Below are positions 1-5,207 of a stretch of 5,207 bases of DNA, one piece after another. The stretch lies in the NCBI GenBank assembly GCA_017424085.1, contig JAFPBP010000232.1, positions 1-5,207 of the forward strand. Direction: 5' to 3'. The translations under genes and the position numbers were made by a program. How positions within the stretch are numbered: the stretch's first letter is position 1; each line of letters starts with the position of its first letter. The notes under the pieces were generated by a model. That model saw only the letters and a list, made by a program, of their open reading frames with translations. It was not told the DNA's origin and did no database searches. This DNA is from Clostridia bacterium. GTDB taxonomy: Bacteria; Bacillota; Clostridia; Oscillospirales; UBA644.

Positions 1-101
1 ACATCCGTGCCCTTGCTGCCGTTCTGGAGAGTGCGGGTACCCAGCGTGTACTCAGTGGATGCAGTATCAGGCTTTACGTAAGAGCCGCCGGTGAAGACTG
101 C
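1..101 (-). CDS. Internal fragment of a putative peptidoglycan-binding (PG_binding_1-like) cell-wall protein, joined to rpoB
   Basis: Read on the minus strand from base 101 down to base 1, this stretch is open and gives about 33 residues with protein-like composition. The downstream half reads YTLGTRTLQNGSKGTDV. That resembles the entry into a PG_binding_1 repeat, where an L-G-x-R-T-L-x-x-G-x-x-G-x-D-V pattern leads into the first helix; such repeats anchor amidases, NlpC/P60 peptidases and other wall hydrolases to peptidoglycan. The preceding part (TGGSYVKPDT) would fit a linker or the end of an SH3-like domain, but this is weaker. Both ends are missing: it runs off base 1, and its upstream side meets rpoB sequence. 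None of the three plus-strand frames here resembles the RpoB N-terminus. The family call is from memory of the motif on a very short piece, so it is tentative. The alternative is non-coding sequence that is open by chance. Confidence 0.45.
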
Positions 102-106
102 ACCCA
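88..106. other. Probable junction between unrelated sequence and rpoB (chimera or rearrangement breakpoint)
   Basis: Recognisable RpoB homology starts at the PNLIDVQ motif (first codon at base 103). In RpoB proteins this motif is normally preceded by about 20-25 conserved residues ending in a 'YAKI/FARI...L' type segment. Here those residues are absent and the rpoB frame is closed by TAA at 79-81. The GTG at 91 that opens the frame has no purine-rich Shine-Dalgarno sequence in front of it (bases 79-90 read taagagccgccg). Immediately upstream, the opposite strand reads as a wall-protein fragment. The exact breakpoint cannot be fixed from one sequence; somewhere within about ten bases of position 97 is my estimate. 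Confidence 0.6.
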
Positions 107-3100
107 ACCTGATCGACGTGCAGTTGGATTCCTATCGGTGGTTTGTGGAAGAGGGAATGAAATCGGTCCTGAAGGATTCCTCGAACATCGTAGACCATAC
201 GGGTGTCATTCGCCTGGACTACGTGGACTACAAGATCGATTCGACTCCCAAATACACCGTGGAGGAATGCCGTGAGCGGGACGTGACCTTCGCCGCTCCC
301 TTGCACGTGGTCTGCCGTCTGACCAACAATCAGACCGGTGAGATTCAGGAGCAGAATATTTTCTTCGGCGACTTCCCCCTGATGACCGAGACCGGTACCT
401 TCGTGATCAACGGCGCAGAGCGCGTCGTCGTATCCCAGCTGGTTCGTTCTCCCGGTATTTACTATACCCTGGAGACCGACAAGGTGGGTCATAAGCTTTT
501 TGCCGGTACCGTCATGCCCAACCGCGGTCCTTGGGTGGAATACGAATCCGATGCGAACAACGTTCTCTACGTTCGCGTGGATAAGGGCAAGAAGTTCCCC
601 GTTACCACTCTGATCCGTGCCTTCGGTATCGAATCCGACGCCCAGATCAAGGAGACCTTCGGGGAAGACGCAAGCATTCTTGCAACCCTGGAGAAGGACG
701 TTTCCTTCAACCGCGCCACCGCTCTGGTGGAGCTGTATAAGAAGCTTCGTCCCGGTGAGCCCGCCACCACCGAATCCGCCATTGCCCATATCGATAACCT
801 GTTCTTCAACGAACGCACCTACGACCTGACCCGCGTCGGTCGCTACAAATATAATAAGAAGATGGCTCTCGCCGCCCGCATCGAGGGGCACGAGCTGTCC
901 CGTCCCGTGGTGGCTCCCCTTACCGGTGAGGTCATCGCCGACATCGGCACCATCCTCAACGAGGAGACTGCCAAGGCAATCGAGGATTCCGGTGCATACG
1001 AGGTCTATCTGAAGCTGCCCGACGAATCCGAGATCCGCGTCTTCTCCAACGGCATGGTCAACATGCAGAACTTCGTTTCCTTCGACGTTGCCGCCGCAGG
1101 GGTGAACGAATGGGTCAAGTTCTCGGTCCTTCAGGAGATCCTCGACAAGTGCGGGGATGACGAGACCGCTCTTCTGGAAGAGTCCCGCGCCCGTCTGGCA
1201 GAGCTGATCCCCATGACCGTCTGCAACGAGGACATCTTTGCTTCCATCAACTATTTCATCTGCCTGCAGCACGGCATCGGCTCCATCGACGATATCGACC
1301 ATCTGGGCAACCGTCGTATCCGCTCCGTGGGCGAGCTTCTCCAGAACCAGCTCCGCATCGGCTTTGCCCGCATGGAGCGCTCGGTCCGCGAGAAGATGAA
1401 CATGCAGAACACCGAGGTCGTCACGCCTCAGAACCTGCTCAACACCCGCCCCGTCAGCGCCGCCATCCGTGAGTTCTTCGGCTCCTCTCCCCTGTCCCAG
1501 TTCATGGACCAGACCAACCCCCTGGCAGAGCTGACCCATAAGCGTCGTCTCTCCGCTCTGGGCCCCGGCGGTCTGACCCGTGACCGTGCCGGCTTCGAGG
1601 TCCGCGACGTTCACTACACCCACTACGGTCGTATGTGCCCCGTGGAGACCCCCGAAGGACCCAACATCGGTCTGATCTCTTACCTTTCCACCTACGCCCG
1701 CATCAACGAATACGGCTTTATCGAGGCGCCCTACCGCGTGGTCGATAAGGAAACGGGCGTGGTTACCGACGAAATCGTCTATATGACCGCCGACTACGAG
1801 GACGGTTATATCGTCGCTCAGGCGAACGAGCCTCTGGATGACGAGGGTCGCTTCGTGAACAAGCGGGTCGCCGCCCGTCTGAGAGACGCCATTCTGGAGG
1901 TCGAACGGGATCGGGTTGACTTCATGGACGTCACCCCCCGTATGCTGGTCTCCATCGCCACCGCCATGATCCCCTTCCTGGAGCACGACGACGCCGTCCG
2001 TGCTCTGATGGGTGCGAACATGCAGCGTCAGGCAGTTCCCCTCATCCGCACCGAGGCTCCCTTCGTGGGCACCGGTATGGAGCACCGTGCCGCCGTGGAC
2101 TCCGGCGTTTGCGTGGTTGCCCGTCAGTCGGGCGTGGTCACGTCGGTCTCCGCCCGTGAGGTCTATATCCTCGGGGACGACGGTATTTCCCATCGCTATC
2201 CCACCGTCAAATATCTCCGCTCCAACGCAGGCACCTGCTTCAACCAGCGGGTCATCGTCAACGTGGGCGACCGCGTGGAGAAGGGTGACGTTCTGGCGGA
2301 CGGTCCCTCCACCCAGAACGGTGAGCTTGCTCTCGGTAAGAACATGCTCATCGGCTTCATGACCTGGGAGGGCTATAACTACGAGGACGCCGTCCTTCTG
2401 AACGAGCGTCTGGTGAAGGAAGATATCTATACTTCCATTCACATTGAAGAATACGAGATCGACGCCAAGGAAACCAAGCTTGGGCCCGAAGAGATCACCG
2501 CAGACATCCCCGGCGTGTCCAAGGATCTGCTGGCGGATCTGGACGAGCGCGGTATCATCCGCATCGGCGCCGAGGTTCACTCGGGTGACATTCTGGTGGG
2601 CCGCGTTTCTCCCAAGGGCGATGCGGAACAGACCGCAGAGGAGCGCCTGCTCCGCGCCATCTTCGGCGAAAAGTCCCGCGAGGTCCGCGACACCTCTCTG
2701 AAGGTTCCCCACGGCGAATACGGTACCGTGGTTGACGTTAAGGTCTTCACCCGTGAGAACTCCAACGAGCTTTCTCCCTCCACCAACATGGTGGTCCGCG
2801 TCTACATCGCCCAGCGCCGTAAGATCAGCGTGGGTGACAAGATGGCGGGACGCCACGGTAACAAGGGTGTTATTTCCCGCATCCTCCCCGAGGAGGATAT
2901 GCCCTACCTGCCCGACGGCACGCCTCTGGATATCGTTCTGAATCCTCTGGGCGTTCCCTCCCGTATGAACATCGGTCAGGTTCTTGAGGTCCACCTCGGT
3001 CTTGCCGCCCGTAAGCTGGGCTGGAAGATCATGACCCCCGTCTTTGACGGCGTTCCCGAGGAGGACATCGTTAAGTGTCTGGATCAGGCAGGCTACAACG

Positions 3101-3753
3101 CAGACGGTAAGACCGTCCTGTACGACGGCAGAACCGGTCAGCCCTTCGAGGGCAAGGTCACCGTTGGCGTCATGTACTACCTGAAGCTGGCGCATCTGGT
3201 TGACGATAAGATCCACGCCCGCTCCACCGGTCCTTACTCGCTGGTTACCCAGCAGCCCTTGGGCGGTAAGGCTCAGTTCGGCGGACAGCGCTTCGGTGAA
3301 ATGGAAGTCTGGGCTCTGGAAGCCTACGGCGCCGCTTATACCCTGCAGGAAATGCTCACCGTCAAGTCCGACGATACCGTGGGTCGTGTCAAGACCTTCG
3401 AATCCATCGTCAAGGGCTACAACATTCCCAAGCCCGGCATCCCCGAATCCTTCAAGGTTCTGGTCAAGGAGCTTCAGGCGCTCTGTCTGGACGTGAAGAT
3501 CCTGGACAAGGACGGCGAGGAAGTGGATATCACCACCAACTACGACGAGGATATGGTGGATCCCCGTGCGGCTCAGCTTCCCGAGGACGTGACCCCCGGA
3601 ACCGTCACGGGCAGCTATTACAGCGATTTTGAGGATTCCCTCAACGATGACGACGATAACGACGACACCGACGACTTCCTGGATTCTCTGGACGTCCCCG
3701 ACGGCTGCGAAAACGTTGTCTACACCGATGATGAATCCGACATTCAGGAATAA
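91..3753 (+). CDS. rpoB: DNA-directed RNA polymerase subunit beta, 5'-truncated
   Basis: Beta subunit of core RNA polymerase, which forms one side of the active-site cleft and contacts incoming NTP, the RNA-DNA hybrid and rifamycins. Residue numbers count from GTG 91. Visible in order: N-terminal PNLIDVQ/SYRWF segment (5-19); lobe with VINGAERVVVSQLVRSPG (about 109-126); rifamycin-pocket cluster at 462-496, with D473, H483, R486 and S488 matching E. coli D516, H526, R529 and S531; YGRMCPVETPEGPNIGLI ending at I529 (E. coli I572); YNYEDA with E765/D766 (E. coli E813/D814); GDKMAGRHGNKG with catalytic-centre lysines K917 and K925 (E. coli K1065/K1073); and the C-terminal GGKAQFGGQRFGEMEVWALEAYGA anchor (from 1058) that packs on beta-prime. 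A very acidic tail follows (about 1139-1220). There is no internal frameshift. The 1,220 codons lack roughly 20-25 N-terminal residues, so GTG 91 is the frame's first usable start and probably not the true one. rpoC follows after 15 bases. Confidence 0.97.
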   Translation: MKTAPNLIDVQLDSYRWFVEEGMKSVLKDSSNIVDHTGVIRLDYVDYKIDSTPKYTVEECRERDVTFAAPLHVVCRLTNNQTGEIQEQNIFFGDFPLMTETGTFVINGAERVVVSQLVRSPGIYYTLETDKVGHKLFAGTVMPNRGPWVEYESDANNVLYVRVDKGKKFPVTTLIRAFGIESDAQIKETFGEDASILATLEKDVSFNRATALVELYKKLRPGEPATTESAIAHIDNLFFNERTYDLTRVGRYKYNKKMALAARIEGHELSRPVVAPLTGEVIADIGTILNEETAKAIEDSGAYEVYLKLPDESEIRVFSNGMVNMQNFVSFDVAAAGVNEWVKFSVLQEILDKCGDDETALLEESRARLAELIPMTVCNEDIFASINYFICLQHGIGSIDDIDHLGNRRIRSVGELLQNQLRIGFARMERSVREKMNMQNTEVVTPQNLLNTRPVSAAIREFFGSSPLSQFMDQTNPLAELTHKRRLSALGPGGLTRDRAGFEVRDVHYTHYGRMCPVETPEGPNIGLISYLSTYARINEYGFIEAPYRVVDKETGVVTDEIVYMTADYEDGYIVAQANEPLDDEGRFVNKRVAARLRDAILEVERDRVDFMDVTPRMLVSIATAMIPFLEHDDAVRALMGANMQRQAVPLIRTEAPFVGTGMEHRAAVDSGVCVVARQSGVVTSVSAREVYILGDDGISHRYPTVKYLRSNAGTCFNQRVIVNVGDRVEKGDVLADGPSTQNGELALGKNMLIGFMTWEGYNYEDAVLLNERLVKEDIYTSIHIEEYEIDAKETKLGPEEITADIPGVSKDLLADLDERGIIRIGAEVHSGDILVGRVSPKGDAEQTAEERLLRAIFGEKSREVRDTSLKVPHGEYGTVVDVKVFTRENSNELSPSTNMVVRVYIAQRRKISVGDKMAGRHGNKGVISRILPEEDMPYLPDGTPLDIVLNPLGVPSRMNIGQVLEVHLGLAARKLGWKIMTPVFDGVPEEDIVKCLDQAGYNADGKTVLYDGRTGQPFEGKVTVGVMYYLKLAHLVDDKIHARSTGPYSLVTQQPLGGKAQFGGQRFGEMEVWALEAYGAAYTLQEMLTVKSDDTVGRVKTFESIVKGYNIPKPGIPESFKVLVKELQALCLDVKILDKDGEEVDITTNYDEDMVDPRAAQLPEDVTPGTVTGSYYSDFEDSLNDDDDNDDTDDFLDSLDVPDGCENVVYTDDESDIQE
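3643..3675 (+). repeat. GAY (Asp) trinucleotide-rich run in the rpoB tail
   Basis: Eleven codons made of GAT/GAC with AAC and ACC interruptions encode N-DDDD-N-DD-T-DD (RpoB residues 1185-1195). The third bases vary (gat, gac), so this is an imperfect run. It reads as acidic low-complexity protein sequence more than as a pure microsatellite. Such runs can change length by slippage; whether this one does cannot be seen here. Confidence 0.5.
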
Positions 3754-3759
3754 AGGAGG
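3752..3759 (+). promoter_or_regulatory. Shine-Dalgarno sequence for rpoC
   Basis: AAAGGAGG overlaps the last two bases of the rpoB TAA stop (3751-3753). It lies 9 bases before ATG 3769, an ideal distance, and directly abuts ATG 3760 with no spacing. This decides the rpoC start in favour of 3769. The overlap with the rpoB stop suggests that rpoC is translated from the same transcript, probably with ribosomes re-initiating or coupling after rpoB. No promoter or terminator is visible in the gap. Confidence 0.9.
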
Positions 3760-3768
3760 ATGGAACCG

Positions 3769-5207
<1,439 letters not shown>

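Noticed and set aside
1..90. Promoter or ribosomal-protein gene end upstream of rpoB
   Set aside because: I see no convincing -35/-10 pair, no RplL-like C-terminus in any plus frame, and no Shine-Dalgarno. The minus-strand coding reading fits better.
91..93. GTG 91 as the authentic rpoB start
   Set aside because: It has no Shine-Dalgarno and would leave out the conserved N-terminal segment. It is better seen as the first in-frame start after the junction.
1480..1578. Rifampicin-resistance mutation in rpoB
   Set aside because: The classic positions (D516, H526, R529, S531 and I572 in E. coli numbering) are all wild type. The Gln-to-Pro change at 510 is not enough to call resistance.
3760..3762. 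ATG immediately after the Shine-Dalgarno as the rpoC start
   Set aside because: It abuts GGAGG with no spacer. The in-frame ATG at 3769 sits at the normal 9-base distance, and the choice changes only three residues.

Overview
The window covers the core of a bacterial rpoB-rpoC locus, encoding the two large catalytic subunits of RNA polymerase. A nearly complete rpoB (beta subunit, + strand) is followed after a 15-base gap by the first 479 codons of rpoC (beta-prime subunit). The window ends inside rpoC, about 16 codons before the expected catalytic magnesium-binding motif.

The protein sequences look like the phylum Firmicutes (Bacillota), class Clostridia. RpoB is of the short, roughly 1,240-residue type without the large E. 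coli lineage inserts. RpoC carries the Firmicutes-like N-terminal core around its four-cysteine zinc site. The coding sequence is moderately GC-rich, with strong use of CCC for proline, TCC for serine and CTG/CTC/CTT for leucine. TTA, CTA and TCA are absent from both genes. This would fit a gut-type GC-rich clostridium such as an Oscillospirales member, but that placement is inference.

Layout: (1) Bases 1 to about 100 are not rpoB sequence. On the minus strand they read as an internal piece of a cell-wall (peptidoglycan-binding) protein, and they replace the roughly 20-25 N-terminal codons of RpoB. This looks like a join between unrelated sequences, most simply an assembly or amplification chimera. 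(2) Bases 91-3753 are rpoB, with all recognisable active-centre motifs intact and a strongly acidic C-terminal tail. (3) Bases 3752-3768 hold a strong Shine-Dalgarno sequence that sets the rpoC start. (4) Bases 3769-5207 are the 5' part of rpoC, with an unusual acidic N-terminal extension of about 40 residues before the conserved core.

The two products assemble with the alpha dimer and omega into core RNA polymerase. The beta C-terminus and beta-prime N-terminus are neighbours in the enzyme. Here both carry acidic extensions, and the two genes share one reading frame separated by a single stop codon. That makes the subunit junction the most interesting part of an otherwise housekeeping region. 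I see no mobile element, CRISPR array, RNA gene, promoter or terminator, and no evidence of a new multi-gene system.
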